Shown one piece after another: positions 1-8,544 of a stretch of DNA of 35,378 nt; position 1 is the stretch's first letter; every line of letters begins with the position of its first letter. The notes beneath the pieces were generated by a model. That model did not search any database. It was not told the origin of the DNA and was given only the letters and a program-made list of their open reading frames with translations. The translations under genes were made by a program, and so were the position numbers. Origin of the DNA: Saprospiraceae bacterium UBA7328 (GTDB lineage Bacteria; Bacteroidota; Bacteroidia; Chitinophagales; Saprospiraceae); assembly GCA_002471345.1 (NCBI GenBank), contig DKPS01000195.1:11068-46445 (forward strand), given 5' to 3'.

Positions 1-1071
1 GCTGTCATCATCGCTGTCATCATCAATGCTTACATCAGATTGAGTAAAAGGAATACCGTCCACAACCGTCCCAAGATCTGAAGCTGAGGCTATAATATCA
101 TTCATTTCTAGATTGTCTCCATACCCTCTGCTTGCAGCCAAAATATCATCAAATTGTGGACCATCGAAATTAAATGAGATAAATGGTTCCATCAATTTTG
201 TTTGTTGAATTGGGCAAGAATGAGAAATACCTAGACCATGTCCATGAGATAGTGTATTTCTTAAACCCAAGGAGTTTCCAAAAGTGTTGCCATAAAAGGA
301 GAAGTTATCTGTATCAATTACCATGTCTCCAAAATTTGGAAAAAAATTATATGCTAGAGTATTTGAACCAGAAGAGCCATCAATGGAATGGCCAGATATT
401 CTGATATCACCTCTTACACCTAAAGAACCGGACGCAATAGTTAGACTGGTCCAAGCACTTCCATCATCATTTGGTTCAAATACATACTTGTTTCCTGTAA
501 GTTGAGACCATCTCTCGAATATATCTTCAAAATGTTCAAACCAATCCCTTTCTGTTAGATCATTTGGATCAAAAGGAGGAGTAGTTGGATACTGACCATC
601 AAACATTGATATTAAATTACTATTAGATGTAGCTTCACCATTATATCCATAAATGCTCGTTCCATCAGGAACAATACTCCAAGTTAGAGTAGTAGGGTCA
701 CCTTGATTTAGTCCTGAACCATTTGTAGCAGTATTAGACCATCTATTATTATCATTAAACTGATAGGCTTTTGGGTCCTGATTCTTCATATGATCAGAAA
801 GACTATTATTTATTGTAGCGCTGTAGTTTTCATAAAAAGCCATCACCTCGGACATATTGGATCCTGGTTGCCAACAGGCTTGCATATGGTGTGTTAGAGA
901 TTCTGAAGATTCATTTAATCTATTGACAACCATTTTTTGATGAGTTAAAGAAAGATTGAGATACTCCTCACTAGTCAACATTTCAAATACCTGAGAGCTC
1001 TTTAGGTACCCCTCATTGTGATTGAAGTGATTTAGTTGAATTAGAAAAAAAAGGAAAATGAGTTTTTTAAT
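1..1071 (-). CDS. Secreted matrixin-like (M10-type) metalloprotease with degenerate active site, partial
   Basis: The reading frame is open for 357 codons and runs off the left edge, so the C-terminus is missing. It begins with a signal-peptide-like stretch (IKKLIFLFFLIQLNHF) and continues into a folded domain ending in an Asp-rich segment (DDDSDDDS), which looks like a linker. The zinc-site region (plus-strand 220-246) reads SHGHGLGISHSCP, followed by TKLMEPF as a plausible Met-turn. Matrixins carry HExxHxxGxxH. Here the last two histidines and the glycine are present, but the first His and the catalytic Glu are replaced by Leu and Ser. Equally, two residues (Glu-His) may have been deleted in frame. 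The only start that keeps the signal peptide is ATT at 1071-1069, directly after an in-frame TAA. The first ATG is at 981 and would remove the signal. It may be a young pseudogene, a catalytically dead relative, or carry sequence errors. The family assignment rests on motif recognition only. Confidence 0.6.
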   Translation of the reverse strand, partial: MKKLIFLFFLIQLNHFNHNEGYLKSSQVFEMLTSEEYLNLSLTHQKMVVNRLNESSESLTHHMQACWQPGSNMSEVMAFYENYSATINNSLSDHMKNQDPKAYQFNDNNRWSNTATNGSGLNQGDPTTLTWSIVPDGTSIYGYNGEATSNSNLISMFDGQYPTTPPFDPNDLTERDWFEHFEDIFERWSQLTGNKYVFEPNDDGSAWTSLTIASGSLGVRGDIRISGHSIDGSSGSNTLAYNFFPNFGDMVIDTDNFSFYGNTFGNSLGLRNTLSHGHGLGISHSCPIQQTKLMEPFISFNFDGPQFDDILAASRGYGDNLEMNDIIASASDLGTVVDGIPFTQSDVSIDDDSDDDS

Positions 1072-1196
1072 AGATTAATAGGCTGTAAAAGTATATCTCA
1101 GAAATGGCTGACATATAGGTGTTTACACTAATAATATTGATTTCTTAGAATTGATTGTACAAAGACTACTTTACTAGTAAGCCAACAGGTTGCCGG

Positions 1197-1227
1197 TTTG
1201 TACTGATGTAGTGCATTTCTTTTTTTG
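1197..1227 (+). promoter_or_regulatory. Putative Bacteroidota-type promoter for the ABC-F gene
   Basis: TTTG at 1197-1200 is followed after 19 bases by TTTTTTTG at 1220-1227. This matches the phylum consensus TTTG-N19-21-TAnnTTTG with one mismatch in the -7 box. It would start transcription about 70 bases before the TTG start of the ABC-F gene. Poly-T stretches give chance matches easily, so support is modest. Confidence 0.35.
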
Positions 1228-1301
1228 CAAATGGCATACTTTTCAATTGTTAGGAACCATTCCATAAAATTCCCTTCCTTTGCACCAAATTTCAAAAAGA
1301 T

Positions 1302-3194
1302 TTGCTTACAGCTACCAATATATACGTACAATACGGAGATCGCAGATTGCTTAATAAGATCAACCTAATAATAAAAAATAAAGATAAAGTAGGCCTTGTA
1401 GGTCGTAATGGGGCAGGAAAGTCTACGCTTCTTAAGATCTTATCAGGAGAGATAGGTGCCCAAGAGGGTGATATCACCAGACCAAACGGCAGCACATTAG
1501 CTTTCCTACATCAGGAAATTTTATTAGATCAGACTCGTACAGTGATAGATGCAGCGATGTCCGCTTTTGATGAATTAAAAGAGCTTGAGGAAAAAATAGA
1601 ATCCTATAATAATCAAATGGCAGAGCGCAGCGACTATGAGAGTGATAGTTATGCTAAGTTGATCCAGGATTTCACCGATGTTAATGAGAAATATGACATC
1701 ATTGGAGGTGCTACTGCTCGGGCAGATGCAGAAAAGATTTTGAAAGGGTTGGGCTTCAAACAAACTGACTTTGAAAGAGAGATTGCAGAGTTTAGTGGAG
1801 GATGGCAAATGAGAGTAGAACTCGCTAAAATGCTTCTCAGTAGGCCGGATTACTTACTACTTGATGAGCCTACTAATCACCTTGATATAGAATCTATCAT
1901 ATGGCTAGAGGGGTTTCTTAAAAATTATGAGAAATCGGTAGTTGTTATTTCTCATGATCAGCAATTCTTAGATAATACCACTAATAGAACTGTAGAAATA
2001 GAGCTTGGGCAAATTCAAGACTATAAAGCTAATTACTCCAAATATTTGGAGCTTCGGATTGATAGGAAGGAAAAAATGCAATCCGCATATATCAATCAAC
2101 AAAAAGTCTTAGCCGAAAAAGAAAGGACCATCACGAGATTCATGGCTAAAGCTACAAAGACGAAGATGGCTCAATCCATGAAAAAGCAGTTAGATAAAAT
2201 AGAAAGGATAGAGCTAGAAGATGAAGATGTTGCAGCAATGAATCTCAAATTTCCTCCTGCGCCACGATCAGGACAAATTGTTTCAGAAGGAAAAAATATT
2301 AGTAAGAGCTATGGAAATCTTCATGTTCTGAACAATGTGAGCATTACTCTGGAGAGAGGAGAGAGGATAGCATTCGTTGGTCAAAATGGGCAAGGGAAAA
2401 CTACTTTGGCTAAGATTCTGACTAAAAGCTTAAGTGTCACTAGTGGTGATGTGAACCTTGGGCACAATTGTCAATTAGGTTATTATGCTCAGGACCAGTC
2501 TGATGCATTAGATACAAGTATCACACTTCTCCAAACGATGGAGAATCATTCGCCTCCAGAATTGCGAACAAAACTTAGATCCATTTTAGGAGCATTTATG
2601 TTTAGTGGAGAAGATGTAGAGAAAAAGGTCTCGGTATTAAGTGGAGGTGAAAGAGCACGACTGGCTCTAGCCTGTTTACTACTTAGACCTATCAATTTGT
2701 TGATCTTGGATGAACCTACTAATCATTTAGATATTATTTCTAAAAAAGTGCTCAAACAAGCTCTTCAAGATTATGATGGTAGTATGATTGTAGTTTCACA
2801 TGATAGAGAATTTCTATCTGATCTTACTGATAAGACTATCGAATTTAGAGATAAAAAATTATTCACTCATCTCGGAGATGTCAACTACTTTTTACAAAAA
2901 AGAGCTCTTGATAATATGAGGGAAGTCGAGCTTCAAAATGCTAAAAAGAAAGTAGAAAAAGAAAAGGCTATATTCTCACCAGATGAAGAGAAAGCTCTTA
3001 AAAGAAAAATTGAAAACCTAGAAAGAAAAATTAGTAAAATAGAAGAGGAAATAGGTGAAATGGAGCAACAGATGGGAGAAGAAGGATTTTACCAGTCAGA
3101 TAATGCAAATGAAGTTATAGGTCTTCATAAGAAAAAAAAGAAAAATCTTGATGATCTTATGGCTCAGTGGGAAAAGGCAGAATCCAAAATGTAA
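1302..3194 (+). CDS. ABC-F family ATPase (ribosome-associated, Uup/YdiF-like)
   Basis: This 630-residue soluble protein has two ABC ATPase domains and no membrane segment, as in the ABC-F translation-factor family, which acts on the ribosome rather than in transport. The first domain has Walker A GRNGAGKST (34-42), signature FSGGWQ and Walker B LLLDEPTNHLD. The second has GQNGQGKTT, LSGGERAR and LLILDEPTNHLD. A charged helical linker joins the domains, and a Lys/Glu-rich coiled coil (about 545-625) ends the protein, as in Uup/YdiF types. The start is TTG at 1302: the MLTATNIYVQYGDRRLL beginning fits the family exactly and no ATG lies in frame upstream. The stop is four bases from the convergent YfiT-like gene. 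Nothing here indicates an antibiotic-resistance role. Confidence 0.93.
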   Translation: MLTATNIYVQYGDRRLLNKINLIIKNKDKVGLVGRNGAGKSTLLKILSGEIGAQEGDITRPNGSTLAFLHQEILLDQTRTVIDAAMSAFDELKELEEKIESYNNQMAERSDYESDSYAKLIQDFTDVNEKYDIIGGATARADAEKILKGLGFKQTDFEREIAEFSGGWQMRVELAKMLLSRPDYLLLDEPTNHLDIESIIWLEGFLKNYEKSVVVISHDQQFLDNTTNRTVEIELGQIQDYKANYSKYLELRIDRKEKMQSAYINQQKVLAEKERTITRFMAKATKTKMAQSMKKQLDKIERIELEDEDVAAMNLKFPPAPRSGQIVSEGKNISKSYGNLHVLNNVSITLERGERIAFVGQNGQGKTTLAKILTKSLSVTSGDVNLGHNCQLGYYAQDQSDALDTSITLLQTMENHSPPELRTKLRSILGAFMFSGEDVEKKVSVLSGGERARLALACLLLRPINLLILDEPTNHLDIISKKVLKQALQDYDGSMIVVSHDREFLSDLTDKTIEFRDKKLFTHLGDVNYFLQKRALDNMREVELQNAKKKVEKEKAIFSPDEEKALKRKIENLERKISKIEEEIGEMEQQMGEEGFYQSDNANEVIGLHKKKKKNLDDLMAQWEKAESKM

Positions 3195-3198
3195 CAAA

Positions 3199-3732
3199 TT
3201 ACCAGCCGTTCCTCTTTCTAAGCTCAGTAATGTGGGCCGTATGATGAAGAGAATGCCAACTGTATAAAGCGCACATCATATTCAAGCTTAACTTTCGTGT
3301 CCAATCTGGATGTTGCAATTGTCTTTTAAAATCGTCCTCGCTCATAGCATTTAGAAAGTATACCCATCTCGTATGAAGAGCGCTTAATAAATGAAGAGAT
3401 AGTGAAGGATCACCACCAAGTGCGTCTGGCTGTTTGGCCCAAGTTTTTTCATCATATGCTTTGATAAAAGGCTCGTTTTCGGTCATAGCCCATTTAAAAC
3501 GCATATAACTATTGATATGACTATCTGCCGTATGATGGACCACTTGTCTCACAGTCCATCCTTCAGGGCGATAGGGAGTATCTAATTGTTGCTTAGATAA
3601 TCCTTCTACAGCTACTTTCATTTTGCTAGGAAGTTCTTCTATATTCTTAATAAAAGTTGCTCTTAAGGTCGCATGAAATGAATCTGGACTTTTAAATTTT
3701 CCTATTGGGTATTTAAGTTTCTCTATATCCAT
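3199..3732 (-). CDS. YfiT/BstA-family DinB-fold metal-dependent protein
   Basis: The 177-residue protein matches the YfiT branch of the DinB superfamily along its whole length, including the N-terminal YPIGKF and the central RPEGWTVRQVVHHTADSH motif. Likely metal ligands are His67 and the C-terminal His160 and His164 (in WHSLHHTAHITE). This three-His arrangement is described for B. subtilis YfiT. Family members are called putative metal-dependent hydrolases or bacillithiol/thiol S-transferases, so the reaction here is inferred. It is probably cytoplasmic, with no signal peptide. It lies 11 bases downstream of the pseudouridine synthase gene on the same strand, so the two are likely cotranscribed. 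Confidence 0.85.
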   Translation of the reverse strand: MDIEKLKYPIGKFKSPDSFHATLRATFIKNIEELPSKMKVAVEGLSKQQLDTPYRPEGWTVRQVVHHTADSHINSYMRFKWAMTENEPFIKAYDEKTWAKQPDALGGDPSLSLHLLSALHTRWVYFLNAMSEDDFKRQLQHPDWTRKLSLNMMCALYSWHSLHHTAHITELRKRNGW

Positions 3733-3743
3733 ATTCTATTTGT

Positions 3744-4451
3744 TTATGAAAAGTGTTTGAGCATTACAATTTCCTTCGGCTTTAAATCTCTAAACCAACC
3801 ACGAGGTAAGTCTTTCTTCGTTAATCCAGCATAGTACACTCTATCCAGTTTCAATATTTTGTAACCCAAATGGTCAAAAATGCGTCTTACAATTCTATTT
3901 TTTCCAATATGAATCTCAATTCCAACTTCAGAATTATCAGAATCAAAGATCCAGTCAATATCATCTACTTCTGCTTTACCATCTTCTAGAATGAGTCCAT
4001 CTTTTATTTGTTTCAAATGAGCTTCTGGTATTTCTTTGTCAAGTACTACATGATATTTTTTAGTCACCTTGTGACTTGGATGTGAAAGTTTTTTAGCAAG
4101 ATCCCCGTCGTTAGTTAGTAACAGAAGACCGACTGTATTCTTATCCAAACGACCGACAGGATAGATTCTTTCTTTATGCTTTTTTTGCACAATGTCCATG
4201 ACTGTCCGCCTCCCTTTTTCGTCCGCTGTAGTGGTTACTGTGTTTTTAGGTTTATTCATTAGAACATAGACCATCTTAGATTCCAGTCTTAATACTCTCC
4301 CTTTGTATTCTACTTTATCTTCTTTTTGTACTTCGTAGGCAGGATTTGCTTCTATCTCGCCATTCACTTTCACTACACCTTCTTTTACTAGATCTCCAGC
4401 TTTTCTCCGCGAACAAAGGCCGGAATGTGCTATGTATTTATTAAGTCTCAT
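3744..4451 (-). CDS. rRNA pseudouridine synthase, RsuA/RluB/RluE/RluF family
   Basis: The 235-residue protein has an N-terminal S4 RNA-binding domain (MRLNKYIAHSGLCSRRKAGD, about 1-60) followed by the pseudouridine synthase domain. The catalytic aspartate is Asp103 in the motif YPVGRLDKNTVGLLLLTNDG. Members convert specific uridines of 16S or 23S rRNA to pseudouridine. The domain order fits RluB/RsuA, but the exact rRNA target cannot be decided from this sequence. A short inverted repeat (4447-4475) includes the start codon. The gene is probably cotranscribed with the YfiT-like gene 11 bases downstream. Confidence 0.92.
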   Translation of the reverse strand: MRLNKYIAHSGLCSRRKAGDLVKEGVVKVNGEIEANPAYEVQKEDKVEYKGRVLRLESKMVYVLMNKPKNTVTTTADEKGRRTVMDIVQKKHKERIYPVGRLDKNTVGLLLLTNDGDLAKKLSHPSHKVTKKYHVVLDKEIPEAHLKQIKDGLILEDGKAEVDDIDWIFDSDNSEVGIEIHIGKNRIVRRIFDHLGYKILKLDRVYYAGLTKKDLPRGWFRDLKPKEIVMLKHFS

Positions 4452-4537
4452 ATGATTATTTCATTGAAATATGAGTCAATGAAGTGAACAAAGATATGTG
4501 AAATGAAATTGTGTTAAAACTATTCTATCCGAAGGAA

Positions 4538-6061
4538 TTAAAAAGGAATATCCTCATCATTCATCCTACTAGGTCGAGTGATAATGCCTGCATTCATAGA
4601 TTCTGTAAATCCATCTGGATTAGGACTTAATGGATCACTGAAATTCATAGATCGATCAGGTTCTGTGAACTTTACATATTCCTTTATAAATCTCAGAAAT
4701 ACACTTCCTAAAGCCCCATTCCTATGTTTGGAAATGATGATTTCTGCTTCATTTGGTGCTGCTTCAAAATCCTCACTTAACTCATAATAGTCAGGTCTAT
4801 ATATAAAAGTTACAATATCGGCATCTTGTTCAATGGCTCCTGACTCCCTCAAATCTGAAAGTACAGGCTTCTTGTTTCCTCCTCTAGTTTCTACAGCTCT
4901 ACTCAATTGTGAAAGAGCAATTACTGGCACACTTAGTTCCTTTGCGAGGCCTTTTAAGGATCTTGAAATAGTAGATATTTCTTGTTCCCTATTAGTCTTG
5001 CCCGCATTTGGTGCAGCTTGCATTAGTTGTAGGTAATCGATTACGATTAATGAGATATCGTGATTTTGTTTTAATCTCCTACACTTTGCTCTTAGCTCAA
5101 AAATATTAATGGCAGGAGTGTCATCGATATAGATTGGTAACTCTGCCATATTGTCCACGGCAGCATTTAGTCTGGGCCATTCTTCTTTAGTAAGATTTCC
5201 ATTCCTTAGTTTTCTACTATCTATCTCGGATTCCATAGCGATGAGACGCTGTACTAATTGTAGATTACTCATCTCTAATGAGAATACAGCTACAGGTCTT
5301 CCTTGCAGGGCAGCGTTTCGTGCCAGTGAAAGAGTAAATGCAGTTTTTCCCATTCCTGGCCGTGCAGCTATAATAATAAGATCCGATCTCTGCCATCCAG
5401 AGGTCATTTTATCCAAATCGGCAAAACCGGTTGGCACTCCTGTAAGGGCTTCTTCTTTTTGTGATACTTCTTCTATTTCTTTTCTGGCTTTTATAGCTAA
5501 AGCACTGAGTTTCTCATATCCCGTATTGAGGTTCTTATCGGTAATATCATACAGATTTTGCTCTGCTTGATCTAGAAGATCAAAGACATCTTTAGCATCC
5601 TCAAATGAATCCTTGATGGTCTCTGTTGATACTTTTATGAGTTGTCTTTGTATATATTTTTGAGCAATTATCCGAGAATGGTATTCTACATTGGCTGCTG
5701 AAGCTACTTTGTTAGTTAGCTCTAATAGGTAATCAAGTCCTCCCACCTTAGACAACTTCCCATTTTTCTTAAGAGATTCATGAACAGTCAGTAAATCAAT
5801 AGGTTGAGATTTCTCAAAAAGCTCTAGCATTACCTCGTATATCATGCCATGAGCGTCCTTATAAAAACTTTCTGCCCTTAATATCTCAATTACTGATGGT
5901 AATCCATCCTTATCTACCAGAAGTGCCCCAATTACGGCCTCTTCGAGTGGTGTAGCCTGTGGCATCACTCTTCCATAGACCAAGGCACTGAGATCCGGCT
6001 CAGACCTCATAGTCTTTAGTTTTGTTCCCTTTTCTGAAGTAAGTGATTGCTGCTCTGACAT
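4538..6061 (-). CDS. dnaB: Replicative DNA helicase DnaB
   Basis: The 507-residue protein has the two-domain DnaB layout. An N-terminal primase-interaction domain (about 30-180; PQATPLEEAVIGALL) precedes a RecA-like DnaB_C domain (about 205-470). Visible motifs are TGVPTGFADLDKMTSGWQ, Walker A RPGMGKTA (234-241), VIDYLQLM (Walker B region), the LSQLSRAVE segment and ISKHRNGALGS with the likely arginine finger. The helicase unwinds DNA ahead of the replisome. The length is normal and there is no intein. The last seven residues are NDEDIPF, very like the acidic tip of SSB. Upstream (6062-6352) lies a 291-base spacer with two overlapping inverted repeats. Confidence 0.97.
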   Translation of the reverse strand: MSEQQSLTSEKGTKLKTMRSEPDLSALVYGRVMPQATPLEEAVIGALLVDKDGLPSVIEILRAESFYKDAHGMIYEVMLELFEKSQPIDLLTVHESLKKNGKLSKVGGLDYLLELTNKVASAANVEYHSRIIAQKYIQRQLIKVSTETIKDSFEDAKDVFDLLDQAEQNLYDITDKNLNTGYEKLSALAIKARKEIEEVSQKEEALTGVPTGFADLDKMTSGWQRSDLIIIAARPGMGKTAFTLSLARNAALQGRPVAVFSLEMSNLQLVQRLIAMESEIDSRKLRNGNLTKEEWPRLNAAVDNMAELPIYIDDTPAINIFELRAKCRRLKQNHDISLIVIDYLQLMQAAPNAGKTNREQEISTISRSLKGLAKELSVPVIALSQLSRAVETRGGNKKPVLSDLRESGAIEQDADIVTFIYRPDYYELSEDFEAAPNEAEIIISKHRNGALGSVFLRFIKEYVKFTEPDRSMNFSDPLSPNPDGFTESMNAGIITRPSRMNDEDIPF

Positions 6062-6090
6062 TATTATTTTGAAGTGGGGTGTAAAGGTAA

Positions 6091-6129
6091 CATTGTATTA
6101 AAGTTATGGACAATGTGATAAAACACATT
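6091..6129. repeat. Overlapping inverted repeats upstream of dnaB
   Basis: CATTGT (6091-6096) is matched by ACAATG (6110-6115). The overlapping AATGTG (6112-6117) is matched by CACATT (6124-6129) around an ATAAAA centre. They lie 30 to 68 bases before the dnaB start codon, where an operator or leader hairpin would be expected. In such AT-rich DNA six-base arms can arise by chance. The rest of the 6062-6352 spacer shows no clear promoter, RNA gene or reading frame. Confidence 0.3.
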
Positions 6130-6352
6130 ATGCTATTTTAAATGTGAATAGTCAAGTAAATCATGTGGATATCTCAAAATAAATGTTAATAACTATTGTG
6201 TTTTAAAAAAGCTTATTGGAAATCAATAGCCTACCTAGTCAATGCTTACTCGACTGTTCTTTTAGATCATGTTAAGAAAAAGAAACATATATTTTTCTGA
6301 TATATGTAAAGACTTGATTGCTGGAAAATTTATGGAGAAAAGCGAATTATGA

Positions 6353-7495
6353 TTAATTAGATAATGCTTGATCTAGATCTGAAATGAGATCATCTACATC
6401 TTCGATTCCAACACTTAATCTGATTAGAGAATCCGTCAATCCCACTTTTAGACGCTCTTCTTTTGGGATAGAAGCATGGGTCATACTTGCAGGATGGCCT
6501 ATTAAAGATTCTACACCGCCTAATGATTCAGCTAAGGCAAAATAATTTGTCCCAGAGAGCATCTTATTGGCTGATGCTGAACTGTTATTTTTTAAATCAA
6601 ATGAAACCATAGCCCCAAACATTTTCATTTGGTCTCTAGCCACAGTGTGGTTAGGATGATCTTCAAATCCTGGCCAAAATACTTTTGAAACTGCATCACA
6701 ACTTTTAAGAAAGTGAGCAATCTTTTCAGCATTTTCACATGCTCTTTGAACTCTAAGGTGAAGCGTTTTTATTCCTCTCAGAACCAAAAAACAATCCATT
6801 GGTCCAGGTACAGCACCTGCAGCATTTTGGATGAATCTGAGTTGATCAGCGATTTCTTTATCATTTACAATTACACATCCATGGATTACATCAGAATGGC
6901 CATTGATAAATTTAGTGGCACTATGCAATACCATATCCGCTCCAAGATTCAAAGGTTGTTGCAAGTATGGAGAAGCAAATGTATTATCAACACAGACCTT
7001 TATTCCTTTGGCATGTGCCAATTCTACAACCCTCTTTATGTCCACAATACTAAGCATTGGATTAGTTGGTGTCTCTATCCATAGTAGTTTTGTAGATGAA
7101 GAAATTTGTTCAATGAGATCTTCAGGAGAACTCATATCAATAAATCTTCCTTTTAGACCAAAGTTTTCAAAAACCTTGGTGATCAATCTATAAGAACCTC
7201 CATATAAATCATTTGTAGAAAGGATTTCATCGCCAGGTTTGTACATTTTCAAAATAGCATCCATGGCCGCGAGGCCACTTGAGAAACAAATGGCTTCTTT
7301 TCCATTTTCTAAAGCTGCTAAATTTTCTTCTAGGGCTGATCTAGTTGGATTTTGCGTCCTTGCATACTCATAGCCTTTATGATCACCAGGGGCATTTTGG
7401 ACATATGTCGAAGTTTGGAAAATAGGAGTCATTATAGCCCCAGTTGCAGGATCAGGTCTTATCCCTGCATGTATCACTTTAGTACCAAACTTCAT
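6353..7495 (-). CDS. Cystathionine gamma-synthase/lyase family PLP enzyme
   Basis: This 380-residue enzyme of the Cys/Met metabolism PLP family works in transsulfuration or direct sulfhydrylation. The PLP lysine is Lys195 in HSATKFINGHSD. Asp170 (VCVDNTFASPY) pairs with the pyridine nitrogen, and the cofactor phosphate site is seen in CFSSGLAAMDA and YEYARTQNPTR. The C-terminus has the usual substrate motif ESLGGVESLIGHPASMTHA. Sequence alone does not separate cystathionine gamma-synthase (MetB), gamma-lyase, beta-lyase or O-acetylhomoserine sulfhydrylase. The gene starts 69 bases after the transketolase C-subunit gene on the same strand and could belong to the same transcript. Confidence 0.9.
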   Translation of the reverse strand: MKFGTKVIHAGIRPDPATGAIMTPIFQTSTYVQNAPGDHKGYEYARTQNPTRSALEENLAALENGKEAICFSSGLAAMDAILKMYKPGDEILSTNDLYGGSYRLITKVFENFGLKGRFIDMSSPEDLIEQISSSTKLLWIETPTNPMLSIVDIKRVVELAHAKGIKVCVDNTFASPYLQQPLNLGADMVLHSATKFINGHSDVIHGCVIVNDKEIADQLRFIQNAAGAVPGPMDCFLVLRGIKTLHLRVQRACENAEKIAHFLKSCDAVSKVFWPGFEDHPNHTVARDQMKMFGAMVSFDLKNNSSASANKMLSGTNYFALAESLGGVESLIGHPASMTHASIPKEERLKVGLTDSLIRLSVGIEDVDDLISDLDQALSN

Positions 7496-7564
7496 AGCTT
7501 TCTTTTATTAATCTAATCTGAATCCGCTCTAATTATGTTATAAAGCAATTCTGATGCCTAAGGT

Positions 7565-8524
7565 TTAATTTTTTCGAGAAATAGCTTTTTTTACCGCATT
7601 TACGACATCTTTCACTCCAAGACCATATTTGTCCATCAGTTGTATAGGTTTTCCACTTTCACCAAATGAATCATTTACAGCTACATATTCTTGAGGTGTT
7701 GGATTGTTCAAACTAAGTAATTGGGCTACACTATCTCCGAGTCCACCGTTTCTTTGATGTTCTTCAGCTGTCACAATACATCTAGTTTTTGACACTGATT
7801 TCAGGATTGCGGCATCATCTAGAGGTTTAATAGTATGGATATTGATAAGATCTACATTTATTCCTTCTTTCTCTAGTTCTCTTGCTGCTTCTAGTGATTG
7901 CCATACCAGATGACCAGTTGCAACAATTGTAACGTCACTACCTTCATTCATTTGAATGGCTTTACCAATTTCAAACTTTTGATCCTCAGGAGTAAAAATT
8001 GGCCATTTAGGTCTACCAAATCTCAAATACACAGGACCATAGTACTCTGCCGCCGCAAGAGTAGCAGCTTTTGTTTGATTGTAATCACATGGATTTATTA
8101 CTACCATTCCAGGTAACATTTTCATCATACCTAAATCTTCTAGTATCTGATGAGTAGCGCCATCTTCTCCTAATGTAATACCTGCATGAGAGGCACTAAT
8201 TTTTACATTTTTATGTGAATAGGCCACAGACTGTCGGATCTGATCATACACTCTTCCTGTGGCAAAGTTGGCAAAGGTGCTTGGAAATGGAATTTTGCCA
8301 CCCGTTGCAAGTCCAGCTGCCATCCCAATCATATTTGCTTCTGAGATCCCTGCTTGGAAAAACCTCTCAGGGTGCGCATCTATGAATGGTTGAATTTTTA
8401 AAGATCCTACCAAGTCAGCACAAAGTGCTACCACATTTGGATTCTTTTCTCCTAAAATAGTCATCGCGGCACCATATCCACTTCTAGTATCTGAGGTGCC
8501 TTTACTTATATATTCTGAAAGCAT
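7565..8524 (-). CDS. Transketolase, C-terminal subunit
   Basis: The 319-residue protein corresponds to the pyrimidine-binding and C-terminal domains of transketolase. The proton-relay glutamate expected in the TPP site is Glu62 in AGISEANMIGMAAGLA. It should pair with the N-subunit encoded 20 bases upstream to give a complete TPP-dependent enzyme for the non-oxidative pentose phosphate pathway. Split transketolases are known in several bacteria and archaea. The two halves are cotranscribed with very short spacing. A role in another ketol transfer, for example in isoprenoid or aromatic synthesis, cannot be fully excluded. Confidence 0.92.
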   Translation of the reverse strand: MLSEYISKGTSDTRSGYGAAMTILGEKNPNVVALCADLVGSLKIQPFIDAHPERFFQAGISEANMIGMAAGLATGGKIPFPSTFANFATGRVYDQIRQSVAYSHKNVKISASHAGITLGEDGATHQILEDLGMMKMLPGMVVINPCDYNQTKAATLAAAEYYGPVYLRFGRPKWPIFTPEDQKFEIGKAIQMNEGSDVTIVATGHLVWQSLEAARELEKEGINVDLINIHTIKPLDDAAILKSVSKTRCIVTAEEHQRNGGLGDSVAQLLSLNNPTPQEYVAVNDSFGESGKPIQLMDKYGLGVKDVVNAVKKAISRKN

Positions 8525-8544
8525 ATGTTTTCGCTTTATTTGTT

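Noticed and set aside
183..505. Plus-strand short frames opposite the matrixin
   Set aside because: They are in the opposite strand of a continuous 357-codon frame with signal peptide and family motifs.
1302..3194. ABC-F gene as an antibiotic-resistance determinant
   Set aside because: The long C-terminal coiled coil fits the housekeeping Uup/YdiF type, and no resistance context is present.
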